Shown in pieces: positions 1 to 7,719 of a DNA stretch of 39,955 nt. Under the pieces are notes generated by a model, which searched no databases, was not told where the DNA came from, and worked only from the letters and a program-made list of their open reading frames with translations. Both the position numbers and the translations under genes were made by a program. The DNA is from a virus, in the IMG/VR virus record IMGVR_UViG_3300030617_000031, positions 1-39,955 of that record. One strand, given 5' to 3'. Each line of letters opens with the position of its first letter. Position 1 is the first letter of the stretch.

Positions 1-1262
1 TGACCGGCGTATTCCACAGCGACGAGAAGACCTGGGGCACCGCGAAGACCGGCGCTTGGTCTCACCTGTCGATCACGCCTGCCAAGCACCTGCTGCATGA
101 CTCCCGAGCACTGCTACCGCACCAGGCCGAAGCTGAACGCGCCGAAGACTTCAAGACGATGGTGAAGGCGCTGAAGGAATTTGACCTGCAGACAGTAACG
201 ACCGCAGTAACGCTGCTGGAAAGCGAAGCTCTGTATCGTTCAGAAAAGACGCTAGGCGTCGCCAAATGGCTACAGGAGCTGATCACGCGCCGCAACGCTA
301 CCAAGGACAGTCGAAGCCGTGCGAACCAGCTATGGCTCGCTGTAGCCACAGCGCCCGCCGGTTTTGCGCATCCACGGTCGTCAATGATCGGTACGTTACT
401 GGAAGACATTGCAGACGGCCTAGCCTACGAGGACGTGCGCAACAAGTTTTCTGCCAAGATGAACCCGACAAAGTACATGCGACCGCAGTCAGATCCCACA
501 GCAGGTGCGACTGCTTCGGCGGAAAGGCTGGTCGAAAAACTCGGCGTAGCCGCGGCGTTTGAACGCCGGTTCGCTCGCCTGGAAGAGTTACAGACGATTT
601 GGAAGCCTGCGGCAGTCAAGTCGGTTTCAGGTACAGGCGTATTTACGGCTGTCAAGCCGAAGGGTGCCGAGGCACGCGCCTTGGTGAACGGCCGCGCGTC
701 GCAAGCCCTGACCTGGGCAAAGTTCGCCCGTACCATCATGCCGCAGGCCGACAAGATCGAGCTGTACGTGCCCGAAGTCGGCAGCTTCTCAGCGTTCTTG
801 ACCGCTGTGGACGGCGCTGCCCCTCCGATCATCCAATGGGACAGCGAGGAAGCGCGCAATCCTCTGACTTGGTATGTCTATCGCAACGGATCTCCTGCGT
901 CTCGTTGGGGCCTCATTCCGGGCACTTGGACCAACGTTACGGCGCTTAGTGAGCAGCCTAATCTGTGGCAGGCAGGCTTCAAGCATCAAGGTGAAGGCGT
1001 TTTGTTCGTGCTGGACGGCGCAAAGGACGACCGCAGCGTTGGTGCCGGTAATAACCTATTCCCGGAGTTACTGAAGTCGGAGCTACACGGTGCTCGGAAA
1101 GTGATCGAAGCCTTTTCCAAAACGGCGAAGGTCCACGGGTTCACTAACGCGTCGGCGTGCGGATATCTTTTCCAGAAAAATATTTCCAGTTTCAGCAGAA
1201 ACCGGATTCGCGTAACTACTCAAGGCACTGCGATTGAATACAGCCTGGACCGCTGGGATTAA
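1..1262 (+). CDS. Large phage protein of unknown function, 5' end outside window
   Basis: The frame is open from base 3 with no stop before the first Met codon at 159, and the translation ahead of that Met (DEKTWGTAKTGAWSHL and so on) reads as normal protein, so the gene starts upstream of the window; 419 residues are visible. It has no signal peptide, membrane segment or catalytic motif that I recognise. The N-terminal 150 residues look helical. The C-terminal half is rich in aromatics (WYVYRNGSPASRW around the middle) and looks like a mixed alpha/beta domain. It precedes the membrane protein/lipoprotein pair by 48 bases. From memory, similar sequences occur in other tailed phages as hypothetical proteins, but I cannot name a function. 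Confidence 0.8.
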   Translation, partial: TGVFHSDEKTWGTAKTGAWSHLSITPAKHLLHDSRALLPHQAEAERAEDFKTMVKALKEFDLQTVTTAVTLLESEALYRSEKTLGVAKWLQELITRRNATKDSRSRANQLWLAVATAPAGFAHPRSSMIGTLLEDIADGLAYEDVRNKFSAKMNPTKYMRPQSDPTAGATASAERLVEKLGVAAAFERRFARLEELQTIWKPAAVKSVSGTGVFTAVKPKGAEARALVNGRASQALTWAKFARTIMPQADKIELYVPEVGSFSAFLTAVDGAAPPIIQWDSEEARNPLTWYVYRNGSPASRWGLIPGTWTNVTALSEQPNLWQAGFKHQGEGVLFVLDGAKDDRSVGAGNNLFPELLKSELHGARKVIEAFSKTAKVHGFTNASACGYLFQKNISSFSRNRIRVTTQGTAIEYSLDRWD

Positions 1263-1310
1263 AGCGCAACTTAGCAGGTAAGTAGACTCACTAATTCAAG
1301 GAAGTAACTG

Positions 1311-1643
1311 ATGACAAAATTTCAAGTAGTCCTAAGCGTTATAGCCGGTTTGCTCGCGATTGCAGCGCTCGGATTCTACTTCAACGCCCTGGACTTGGCA
1401 CTGCTCGCAACGTTTGCCCCGAGGACCGAAGCTGTACGCCAAAACACGTTCGAGCAGAGCAGGGCTTATAACGACGGCATGATCCGCGATCTGGAGAATA
1501 TCCAGATGGATTATGTCGCGGCGACGACAGACCAGCAGCGCGCAGTGTTGCGTGCGACGGCCCTCCACCGCTTTTCGGTCTACCCAGCTTCAAAGCTGCC
1601 GCCCGACTTACAAGCGTTTTACCAACAATTGAAAAACAACTAA
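1311..1643 (+). CDS. Small N-terminally anchored membrane protein
   Basis: 110 residues. Residues 4-32 form one strongly hydrophobic segment; the rest is a charged, mostly helical domain (motif QSRAYNDGM at about 50) that would lie in the periplasm if the N-terminus is inside. The start is supported by AAGGAAG eight bases upstream. Eleven bases separate it from the lipoprotein gene that follows, so the two are probably co-expressed and may act together at the envelope. The function is unknown; host-envelope modification or superinfection exclusion would fit a membrane protein plus lipoprotein pair, but that is inference. Confidence 0.75.
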   Translation: MTKFQVVLSVIAGLLAIAALGFYFNALDLALLATFAPRTEAVRQNTFEQSRAYNDGMIRDLENIQMDYVAATTDQQRAVLRATALHRFSVYPASKLPPDLQAFYQQLKNN

Positions 1644-1654
1644 GGACCAAAACC

Positions 1655-2167
1655 ATGAAGAAGCTTACTTATGTTCTTATCGCGCTGCTCAGCGCGCTCA
1701 TGCTCGCGGGTTGTCCGGTAGACCTGCCTACATCGGACCAAGTCGCGCACCAGCAACAAGAGCAGATGTCGGCAGAAGGCAACCAATCGGTAGGCATGCC
1801 GGCGATCACGAATTTCGCGCAGAAGCGCGAATTCAAGATGATTCTGGAACTGGCTGACCAGGAGAAGCCGACCATCACATACCAGAAGGACATGAACGGC
1901 CGCTTCCATAAAATTTGCGACTCGATTGGCTTTCCAATTCCGGCCGCGACGCAGTACACGAACCCGCAGTACATTGCGTATAAAGGAAGTCAAGTCGGCG
2001 TGATTACGCTACCGCAAGCCGACCCGAGCGGGCTGTATTCGCCGGCATCGGCCGATGCGACCTGGGTGCTGTGTCTCGATCCGACCACGAAGAAGATCGC
2101 ACCGTTTTACGCAGAAGACCGCGTGGAAGCGTCGCTGTTCCCACTCCCCGGAGCGCTGCCCAATTGA
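1655..2167 (+). CDS. Phage lipoprotein
   Basis: 170 residues beginning with a classical lipoprotein signal: MKKL, a hydrophobic core and the lipobox LAGC with Cys20 as the lipidation site. After cleavage a mature 151-residue protein would be attached to the inner or outer membrane. The mature part contains a conserved-looking stretch (IGFPIPAATQYTNPQ at about 87-101). The start has AAGGA upstream. It follows a single-TM protein and its stop overlaps the probable TTG start of the next gene. The role is unknown; phage lipoproteins outside the lysis cassette often act in superinfection exclusion, which is a guess here. Confidence 0.8.
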   Translation: MKKLTYVLIALLSALMLAGCPVDLPTSDQVAHQQQEQMSAEGNQSVGMPAITNFAQKREFKMILELADQEKPTITYQKDMNGRFHKICDSIGFPIPAATQYTNPQYIAYKGSQVGVITLPQADPSGLYSPASADATWVLCLDPTTKKIAPFYAEDRVEASLFPLPGALPN

Positions 2168-2550
2168 ACCCCAGCGTCTTCGACGGTGATCGTGACGGGC
2201 AGTACGTCATTCCCGCCAACAGTCCCTTAGGGATCAGATTTCCGATGCCTATCTCGAAGGGATACGCGCGAGAGATGAATGGCGATTTCGTCAAAACAGG
2301 GAGAAGCCAGCACTCAAAGGAGGGCAACCTCGTGTGGGTGAATGTTACTCATGCCATAGAGCAGAACATTCCCTACAGAGTGATTACGCATAAGAACCCG
2401 CTCGACGGGCAGGTAATTGGGTATGAGGTGCTTATGATGAGCTTTCACTGCTTGATATGCAGCCGAAAACTCGACCAGCCCGAAGATCCGCTCAGCCTCG
2501 ATTGTGGTGGTGACTGCCTAGGTTGTATGAACAGAATTGAAAAGGAATGA
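2164..2550 (+). CDS. Small protein with C-terminal zinc-ribbon-like cysteines
   Basis: The most likely start is TTG at 2164, overlapping the lipoprotein stop (TTGA) with GGAG 11 bases upstream; a longer reading from 2071 would overlap the lipoprotein by about 97 bases and I do not favour it. The product is 128 residues. The C-terminal 38 residues carry CLIC, then CGGDCLGC, a pattern of five cysteines that should bind zinc. An internal ATG at 2434, preceded by GAGG, could start a separate zinc-ribbon microprotein. The N-terminal part (NVTHAIEQNIPYRVITHKNP) is not recognised. It is followed after one base by the next start at 2552. Confidence 0.6.
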   Translation: MNPSVFDGDRDGQYVIPANSPLGIRFPMPISKGYAREMNGDFVKTGRSQHSKEGNLVWVNVTHAIEQNIPYRVITHKNPLDGQVIGYEVLMMSFHCLICSRKLDQPEDPLSLDCGGDCLGCMNRIEKE

Positions 2551-2551
2551 A

Positions 2552-3769
2552 ATGACACAAGCATGGAACATTAGAAACCCGATCGGTGGCGCAGGTGAGC
2601 CTTATGCGACCGGACCTGCAGGAATCGTCATCAGGCCAGGAGTCACTAACTCCCCTGAGTTTTTCGAGGCGGTGATCGCTACGCTGAACCGCGAGTTTCC
2701 ACAACATTCCGCTGATGCCTCCGTCGAACCGGCGCCAGGCGAGTTTGTATTAGGTTCGCCGGCGATCCCCGTCACGCATTCCGCGCAAATCGGAGATGCA
2801 GTAGTCGTGATCTCCGCGGCGACCGCTGAGGAAGTGCTTGAAGTACTGAACGGCTCGCAGCGTCCCGCAAGCTACGGCGCTCCTGTCGCTATCACGAACA
2901 TCACCACAAGCGCTGAAAACCTTATAGACTTCGCGGCTTTGGGACCTATTTGCGGTCTTGCCTCTGACGGAGTCGATGGTCGCCCCCAGGTCTATATCAC
3001 TCTGCCGAATGTGTTGGATGCTAAGGGCGGTGCTACGACTATCGATTTCACTGGGCATCTTACCAATTTAAGTACCGGCGATCACTGGAGCGTCCGCACC
3101 ATCTTCAAGGGTAAATCGAGGAGTCCGTACAGTCGACGCGTGTTTATGACGGCTGGGTGCGACAACGAAAATGAGATGTTATCCGAGCGCATAAAGCAGC
3201 TGGAAGCCGCTAATCTCGACCAGGACCGCCGCATGCAGGAGTTGGCAGCTGAGCGCGACGACTTTAAGGGTAGGGTCGACCAGCGGACCCGCGACGTAGA
3301 TTATTACCAGGACATTATGGAACGGTGCTGTCAGTATCTCGATATCAAGTATGACGAGAGCGAGGCACTGAACCGCAGATACGAGACGTTGTTCGACAAA
3401 ATCAAGCAAGGAATCGACGTTGGCCCCGGCTTGCAAGTTCACGGGACAGCCGGAGCAGTTTCGGCGGTGTACGAACTGCTCGCGCGTTACGCGAAGGTGC
3501 AACGCAGAGAGGGTTACCTCACCGCGCGCACAGCCAACTCACTGCTCATAGGTAGAGATCACCAGGTGTACGGGAGCGCCGAAGCCTTGAAAGCAACAAG
3601 TGCTTTGATGCGGTGGCCCCGCGTAGACCGCATGTTTCGAGCAGCCGTAAGTACACCGTTCTGGAATAACTCTATTCGTCTCGATTTCGAGAACGAGGAG
3701 CAGCGGCAGCTGGCGCTCCAAGAATGGCGTAACGCAGTCGCTGCACACTACTTGCGAGGCAAATCATGA
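2552..3769 (+). CDS. Unknown protein with central coiled coil
   Basis: 405 residues from ATG 2552, chosen because AAGGA lies 5-6 bases upstream; an upstream in-frame ATG at 2537 lacks that spacing. Residues about 60-180 look like beta-rich sequence with VVVISAATAEEVLEVL. Residues about 205-255 form a charged coiled coil (ERIKQLEAANLDQDRRMQEL). The C-terminal 150 residues are helical and arginine-rich. There is no catalytic motif, membrane segment or signal. The stop overlaps the next start (ATGA at 3766-3769). The modular look suggests a structural or DNA-associated accessory protein, but I cannot assign one. Confidence 0.75.
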   Translation: MTQAWNIRNPIGGAGEPYATGPAGIVIRPGVTNSPEFFEAVIATLNREFPQHSADASVEPAPGEFVLGSPAIPVTHSAQIGDAVVVISAATAEEVLEVLNGSQRPASYGAPVAITNITTSAENLIDFAALGPICGLASDGVDGRPQVYITLPNVLDAKGGATTIDFTGHLTNLSTGDHWSVRTIFKGKSRSPYSRRVFMTAGCDNENEMLSERIKQLEAANLDQDRRMQELAAERDDFKGRVDQRTRDVDYYQDIMERCCQYLDIKYDESEALNRRYETLFDKIKQGIDVGPGLQVHGTAGAVSAVYELLARYAKVQRREGYLTARTANSLLIGRDHQVYGSAEALKATSALMRWPRVDRMFRAAVSTPFWNNSIRLDFENEEQRQLALQEWRNAVAAHYLRGKS

Positions 3770-4209
3770 ACGAAGTCCGCCCACGCCCGGCGGCGGGACA
3801 GCAGTGGAAGCACCGCAAAGGCCACGTCTATACCGTTATCGGCGTCACGAACGAGCCGAGCGAAGAGAAGGCGCACAAGTTCCCAGTAACGGTCTTCTAC
3901 CGCGCGCCGGACGGCCGCGTCTGGTCACGTAAGCTCGATAGCTGGATGCGCAGCTTCACGCTGATTCCTGGAGGCGTTAAGTCGACCTGGGATGGAGACG
4001 GACTGCCTCCGATTGACTGCGATGTGATGGTCAAGACACTGAACGGCAGCGACGCTCAAGGCAGCGTAACCGGTTATCACCTTCTCGGCGCGCTGAGCGG
4101 GGTTGGTGCGGATTACTACCGCGTCTTTGTGGATCTTGTAGACAGAGGTTCCGGGAAGCAGGAAACGCGCCTGCTGCGCGACGTATCCCCGGTAAAGGCA
4201 TCCTCATGA
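3766..4209 (+). CDS. DUF1653-like small protein
   Basis: 147 residues. The first 70 residues match the pattern I associate with DUF1653: GQQWKHRKGHVYTVIGV, then VTVFYRAPDGRVWSRKL, ending in a hydrophobic strand. The family is widespread in bacteria and phages and has no established activity. The C-terminal 70 residues (DVMVKTLNGSDAQGSV) form a second beta-rich unit that I do not recognise. It overlaps its neighbours by four bases at both ends (ATGA), so it is translationally coupled into the small-gene run. Confidence 0.65.
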   Translation: MNEVRPRPAAGQQWKHRKGHVYTVIGVTNEPSEEKAHKFPVTVFYRAPDGRVWSRKLDSWMRSFTLIPGGVKSTWDGDGLPPIDCDVMVKTLNGSDAQGSVTGYHLLGALSGVGADYYRVFVDLVDRGSGKQETRLLRDVSPVKASS

Positions 4210-4421
4210 CCAGAGTCGCTTGCTCAGGAGTCATCAAGCGAATCCTCGCCGGCACGCCAAACAAGGATGGCTGGTCATTCCGTGGTGGCGGCCAAGACGT
4301 GACCTCAGACGTTTTGAAAGCCGTCAAGGAATTCGTGGGAGTCGGATGCACTCAGGTTGTCACTGAGGACGGCAAGCCCGTGTTTGAAATCGAAGTCCGT
4401 GCCATTGGAGTGCCGAAATGA
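4206..4421 (+). CDS. Small unknown protein
   Basis: 71 residues, soluble, with a Gly-rich turn (FRGGGQDVTSDVL) followed by a helix and two probable strands. The ATG overlaps the previous stop and its own stop overlaps the next ATG, both as ATGA. No family is recognised. The tight coupling and protein-like composition support it as a real gene. Confidence 0.6.
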   Translation: MTRVACSGVIKRILAGTPNKDGWSFRGGGQDVTSDVLKAVKEFVGVGCTQVVTEDGKPVFEIEVRAIGVPK

Positions 4422-4669
4422 GTTGTACCTGTGTGTGTGACAACGAAAAACGCCTCGCGGAGCATTACAGCAAACAATTAGGCGTCCCTGCGAGTGCCGA
4501 AGCAAAGAATGTGGCGATAGTGTTTGGCGCAAAAGTAGAAAGCCGCCCCTTCTTGTTCTATGCGATTAAGGCAGACAAGCCGGGCTACCGCAGCGTAAAC
4601 GGAAAAAATATCCACATGTTCTTTAATTTTTGCCCGTTCTGTGGCGTCAAGACTGAGGAAGTCAAATGA
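4418..4669 (+). CDS. Small protein with paired cysteine motifs, probable zinc binder
   Basis: 83 residues. It begins MSCTCVCDNEKR (Cys at 3, 5 and 7) and ends with NFCPFCGVKTEEVK, so CxCxC at one end and CxxCG at the other could close one zinc site. The central 50 residues contain a beta-like stretch (PFLFYAIKADKPGYR). Coupled by ATGA to both neighbours. The function is unknown; small zinc-bound phage proteins often bind host proteins or nucleic acid, which is only a general expectation. Confidence 0.6.
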   Translation: MSCTCVCDNEKRLAEHYSKQLGVPASAEAKNVAIVFGAKVESRPFLFYAIKADKPGYRSVNGKNIHMFFNFCPFCGVKTEEVK

Positions 4670-4884
4670 CCGCCGACACCTACGTTGCAGCCGTCTTAAC
4701 CGGCTGGGTCTATGCCAAGCCCAAGCACGGCAACGCCAAGACCCTACTTCTGACGATTGGAGGTATCGCCATCGTCGGCAGCTGGACCGGAGAAGTCGGC
4801 CAGAGCTTCTTAGCCTGGGCACCGCTGCCCAAGCGGGACAAAGCTCTTGAAGCGGAGCTGTTGGCCAAGGGTCGGGCGGCATGA
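4666..4884 (+). CDS. Small protein with one hydrophobic segment
   Basis: 72 residues. Residues about 25-40 (KTLLLTIGGIAIVGSW) are hydrophobic enough for a short membrane segment or a buried beta hairpin; flanks are charged. The start has GAGGAAG upstream and overlaps the previous stop (ATGA). Not recognised. Confidence 0.55.
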   Translation: MTADTYVAAVLTGWVYAKPKHGNAKTLLLTIGGIAIVGSWTGEVGQSFLAWAPLPKRDKALEAELLAKGRAA

Positions 4885-5225
4885 CACACCAAGCTAATTG
4901 GACGGCCCTGTTTCGATCTGTCGAGCGCAGCGAATTCTTCGCGAGCTTCGCAGAAACCGCTGCGGAGTGCTTGGCGCGCGAGTATTACCACAGCGTTGAG
5001 CGCTACGACCGCAGCGTCTGCACAGGGCGTATCTATGCCGGTTGCATTATGCCGGCGACGCCTGCGGAATCGCGCTTGATCAACCGAAACGCCACAGCGA
5101 CGCTTCGACGGATCGAAGACAAGGGCTTGCAGCTGGGTATCAGCGCGCAGGATCTGTACGACGCGCGGATTCGCTTACTTAAGGCCGGCCGTGAGATGGA
5201 GGGTTTCGAATGCTATACGCCGTGA
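4881..5225 (+). CDS. Unknown helical protein
   Basis: 114 residues, mostly helical and charged (FRSVERSEFFASFAETAAE), with two cysteines in CTGRIYAGC at 47-55. No membrane segment or known motif. The start overlaps the previous stop (ATGA); the end overlaps the next start by 16 bases. Coupled member of the small-gene run; function not assigned. Confidence 0.6.
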   Translation: MTHQANWTALFRSVERSEFFASFAETAAECLAREYYHSVERYDRSVCTGRIYAGCIMPATPAESRLINRNATATLRRIEDKGLQLGISAQDLYDARIRLLKAGREMEGFECYTP

Positions 5226-5521
5226 TTCTCGGGTTGCTTCAAGAGGGTCGGATACGGAGCGCGCGGCCGACTTCCTTTGCTGGCATTTTCGATCAAGGAC
5301 GCGACGCCTGGACCTGGGCTTTCCCCTGGGAGCTTGTGGAGCATGAAGGCGTGCGTTTCCATATACCGGCAACGAGAAAGACCTACGCAGGAGGTCGGAC
5401 TGGCGGAAAGTCTCACTTTGCGAGGCAGATGCAGAAAACGACAGGAAGCCGCCCTGACACGATGATCTGGCTCGACGAGGCGAGTACGTTCACGGCGCGG
5501 CAGTGGGGATTGCTCAAATGA
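5210..5521 (+). CDS. Microprotein with P-loop-like and DE-box-like motifs
   Basis: 103 residues. It carries AGGRTGGKS at 60-68, which fits the Walker A pattern GxxxxGKS, and TMIWLDEAS at 84-92, which fits a Walker B strand ending in Asp-Glu. The two motifs are only about 20 residues apart, much closer than in a normal P-loop ATPase domain, and the protein is too short for a full fold, so enzymatic activity is doubtful; it may be a reduced relative of a terminase- or helicase-type NTPase or a chance match. GGAGGG lies six bases before the ATG. It overlaps both neighbours. Confidence 0.6.
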   Translation: MLYAVILGLLQEGRIRSARPTSFAGIFDQGRDAWTWAFPWELVEHEGVRFHIPATRKTYAGGRTGGKSHFARQMQKTTGSRPDTMIWLDEASTFTARQWGLLK

Positions 5522-5745
5522 TCCACGGCCCTTTCCCCACGTTCAAATCCATGCTCGACGACGCGATCAGCCGGGCAACGTATGTAGCGCCGGCCGTGGA
5601 TCACGCATTGGCGGAAGCTGGCCTGCAGGAGCCTTTCGACGGCGACGTTTTTCTTGACGCGTTGGCTAAGCAGTGCGGGATGGTGATCAGCCTCGACTCT
5701 ATCGCAGACCTGACATTTTCGTATGAATTAACGGAGGAAGAATGA
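5518..5745 (+). CDS. Small acidic unknown protein
   Basis: 75 residues from ATG 5518, which overlaps the previous stop (ATGA); the frame stays open a few codons upstream but that start would lie inside the preceding gene. It ends in an acidic tail (YELTEEE) and looks helical. Its last codons contain GGAGGAAG, the ribosome site of the next gene. No family recognised. Confidence 0.55.
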   Translation: MIHGPFPTFKSMLDDAISRATYVAPAVDHALAEAGLQEPFDGDVFLDALAKQCGMVISLDSIADLTFSYELTEEE

Positions 5746-6023
5746 CAGATCTTGCCGCAGAAAACGTCAAGTTCACGAACGCGCTGCGCTATGCGGCCAA
5801 GATCCTAGGCCATGACAAGCTCGCAGTCGGGCCTAAGCCGGCCAGCGAGGCGCAGCAGCACTTACGGTTGCGCCAGGCGTTGCGTGAAGCGGTGCGGCAG
5901 ATGCGGGCTATCGCTGAGCCTGTTGGGAGCATGCACGGTTACTGGGACGACATAGGCGACTTTGAGGCCCTGTTAAGCGGCGGTCAGCCGCGGCTAGACT
6001 GGTCGGTTGACCATACGAAATAA
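5742..6023 (+). CDS. Small unknown protein, last gene of first + strand unit
   Basis: 93 residues with a strong GGAGGAAG ribosome site and an ATGA overlap with the previous stop. The central part (HLRLRQALREAVRQMR) is a basic amphipathic helix. There is no recognised domain. It is the end of a ten-gene coupled run and is followed 28 bases later by a strong hairpin, so transcription probably ends here. Confidence 0.6.
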   Translation: MTDLAAENVKFTNALRYAAKILGHDKLAVGPKPASEAQQHLRLRQALREAVRQMRAIAEPVGSMHGYWDDIGDFEALLSGGQPRLDWSVDHTK

Positions 6024-6051
6024 GCACAGCAGCTACGGCAACATTTTCAAT

Positions 6052-6083
6052 CGAAAAGCGCTCTATAGAGCGCTTTCGTTTTA
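6052..6083 (+). terminator. Repeated phage terminator hairpin, copy 1
   Basis: A perfect 22-base palindrome at 6055-6076 (half-site AAAGCGCTCTA) is preceded by CGA and followed by CGTTTTATTT, giving an A-rich left flank and a T-rich right flank. It lies in the gap after the gene ending at 6023. Close variants occur at 15514 and 22101, in each case right after the last gene of a cluster. Confidence 0.65.
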
Positions 6084-6108
6084 TTTAAAGCGATAAAAGG
6101 TGTATATT
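6080..6108 (+). promoter_or_regulatory. Possible promoter before 6136 gene
   Basis: An AT-rich stretch after the hairpin contains TATATT at 6103-6108 as a candidate -10, with a TG just upstream and a poor -35 (TTTATT at 6080-6085, 17-base spacing). Its position between a terminator and a new gene cluster is the main support. Confidence 0.3.
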
Positions 6109-6135
6109 TAGCTCCACGGAATCAGGAGTTAGAAA

Positions 6136-6363
6136 ATGTGTTTCACAGTAGTTGTATCGCCGGCTCAGCCTGGCAAGTTCCGCAGCGTTCTGATCCAGGA
6201 CGAGCAGAAGCGGATGGTCGCAGTGATGAACACGCATGACACAGGCTGGGAGCATGCCGTAGCCACCGCCGTTGCGTTTTCGGAAGCGGCGAACACGCGG
6301 GAGAAGCTGGAAGAGGCGGAAGAAACGATCAAGGGCCTGCGCTTGCAGCTGTCCAACATTTAG
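6136..6363 (+). CDS. Small unknown protein with C-terminal coiled coil
   Basis: 75 residues; first gene after the hairpin at 6052, with CAGGAGT ten bases before the ATG. The N-terminal 40 residues look beta-rich (CFTVVVSPAQPGKFRSVLI); residues 50-72 form a charged heptad-like helix (REKLEEAEETIKGLRLQL). This could oligomerise. No family recognised. It is followed after 13 bases by a GTG-start gene. Confidence 0.6.
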   Translation: MCFTVVVSPAQPGKFRSVLIQDEQKRMVAVMNTHDTGWEHAVATAVAFSEAANTREKLEEAEETIKGLRLQLSNI

Positions 6364-6376
6364 ACCAGGAGAACCA

Positions 6377-7000
6377 GTGTCTGATAACGTAATTTTTATG
6401 ATCGAGAGCGGCAAAATGCTTGCTCTGGTCAAAGACCACCTCAAGCAACGCGCGCGAGCGCACCGGGAGGGTATCTCCCTGGTTAAAGAGTTAGGTGCAG
6501 ATCAGTACCGTGTTTTCGACGACGACGGAAAGGTGTTTGAAGTCATATTCAGCAGCTGCCCGCGTCACCCTGACTTTACGGTGCCTAAGAAGTCAGGCTC
6601 ACGTCCCAAGCGAGGGACTGAATGGGCTAAGCGTTTCGCCGCGCAGGTGGGGTTCAAGCCTGTGTCCGGGCTTATTGCCGAAGCGCTTGGAATTCCCCTA
6701 TCGATAGCCTCTAACAGCACTGACGTGGGTATGGGGCGTTGGCGCGTCCTGGGCTACCCGCTGCGGGAGTGCGGTTTCATCTACCCAAGTTTGAAAGGCC
6801 CTTATGCGTTTTACACCCCTAACGTTCCGGCCGAAGTAGCCTGTGAAGTAGCACTAGGCCAGAGCGTCGAAGAGCCAGCCGCATCGTTCAAGCTCGAATT
6901 CGAGGGGTGTCGACGCATTACGGAAGAGGAATGGAACTTCATCGTGGCCCGGCACAAGTTCAAAAAACAGAAAGCATACAAACAGGGAGAAGCGAGTTGA
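6377..7000 (+). CDS. Unknown protein, GTG start
   Basis: 207 residues from GTG 6377, chosen because AGGAG lies six bases upstream and a longer reading would overlap the previous gene in an Arg-rich, non-protein-like stretch. It is basic in the first half (PKKSGSRPKRGTEWAKRF near 75-92) and contains aromatic-rich segments later (GPYAFYTPNVP). No catalytic motif, TM or signal. Its last bases hold the GGGAG ribosome site for the next gene, and its stop overlaps that gene's TTG. Confidence 0.6.
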   Translation: MSDNVIFMIESGKMLALVKDHLKQRARAHREGISLVKELGADQYRVFDDDGKVFEVIFSSCPRHPDFTVPKKSGSRPKRGTEWAKRFAAQVGFKPVSGLIAEALGIPLSIASNSTDVGMGRWRVLGYPLRECGFIYPSLKGPYAFYTPNVPAEVACEVALGQSVEEPAASFKLEFEGCRRITEEEWNFIVARHKFKKQKAYKQGEAS

Positions 7001-7440
7001 GCAAGATACTGCCGTTAGTGTCGACCGATGAGATGCGGCAGGCGATGGAAGGTGAGACGCCTTACTTCTGCAGGAGAGCACTCGACAAGTCATGTTACGT
7101 AGTGGGCATCCGCAAGAACGTCGATTGGGCGGACGTGATTTCTGATGACCAAGAAATTCTGGAAACGTTTCCCCACGAGGATCTAGCTCACGATAAGTAC
7201 GGCGAGCTGGAGTTCCAGTGGCGCTACGCAGAGATGCTGCGTGTAGCCCCGACGCTGCCGAATCCGCTGCTCGCCAATTGCTGGGAGTTCAATACCGAAT
7301 ACGACAAGAACAACGAGCCGAGCCAGATCAAAGCCACGTTCCGCGTCACAACGCTCGTCGACCAAGGATTGCAAGAAAAGGCGCAGGAGCACATTAATGC
7401 GTTTATTGCGAACGCGATCACCAAGGGAAACGCAACGTGA
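6997..7440 (+). CDS. Unknown protein, TTG start
   Basis: 147 residues from TTG 6997, which has GGGAG at 6985-6989 (seven-base spacing) and overlaps the previous stop as TTGA. The longer reading from 6907 lies almost wholly inside the preceding gene. The protein is acidic with DDQEILETFPHED near the middle and a C-terminal helix. Its stop overlaps the next start (GTGA). No family recognised. Confidence 0.6.
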   Translation: MSKILPLVSTDEMRQAMEGETPYFCRRALDKSCYVVGIRKNVDWADVISDDQEILETFPHEDLAHDKYGELEFQWRYAEMLRVAPTLPNPLLANCWEFNTEYDKNNEPSQIKATFRVTTLVDQGLQEKAQEHINAFIANAITKGNAT

Positions 7441-7691
7441 AGAAGCCCTATTTTGTAACTCTCACCACCGTAGCCGTCGTGATGGCGCGGGACGCTGCGG
7501 ACGCCGCACAGGTTGCTCGTGACGTGCGTCGCGATATTTTTTCCGAAACGCCGCCGGAACACATCAGTTTTGAAGTCGGAAATTCCCTGACGCTTCAAGC
7601 GCAGCATGCTTGGCCCGCAGGCTGGAGTCTTGACCTCATTCCCTACGGCGGCGATGGCAATACCCCGCTCTGCGACATCCTGCGCGCCTAA
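7437..7691 (+). CDS. Small unknown protein, GTG start
   Basis: 84 residues; GTG start overlapping the previous stop (GTGA). The N-terminal strand-helix pattern (PYFVTLTTVAVVMARDAADAAQVARDV) split as strand then helix resembles a small alpha/beta fold. No motif or membrane segment that I can name. A 28-base gap follows before the MazG-like gene. Confidence 0.55.
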   Translation: MKKPYFVTLTTVAVVMARDAADAAQVARDVRRDIFSETPPEHISFEVGNSLTLQAQHAWPAGWSLDLIPYGGDGNTPLCDILRA

Positions 7692-7719
7692 GCAATAAGT
7701 ATACCAACCTGAGACAAAA

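Noticed and set aside
2071-2163. Upstream start for the zinc-ribbon gene
   Set aside because: It would overlap the lipoprotein gene by about 97 bases; the residues are low-quality (Arg-rich). TTG 2164 has a coupled overlap and a ribosome site.
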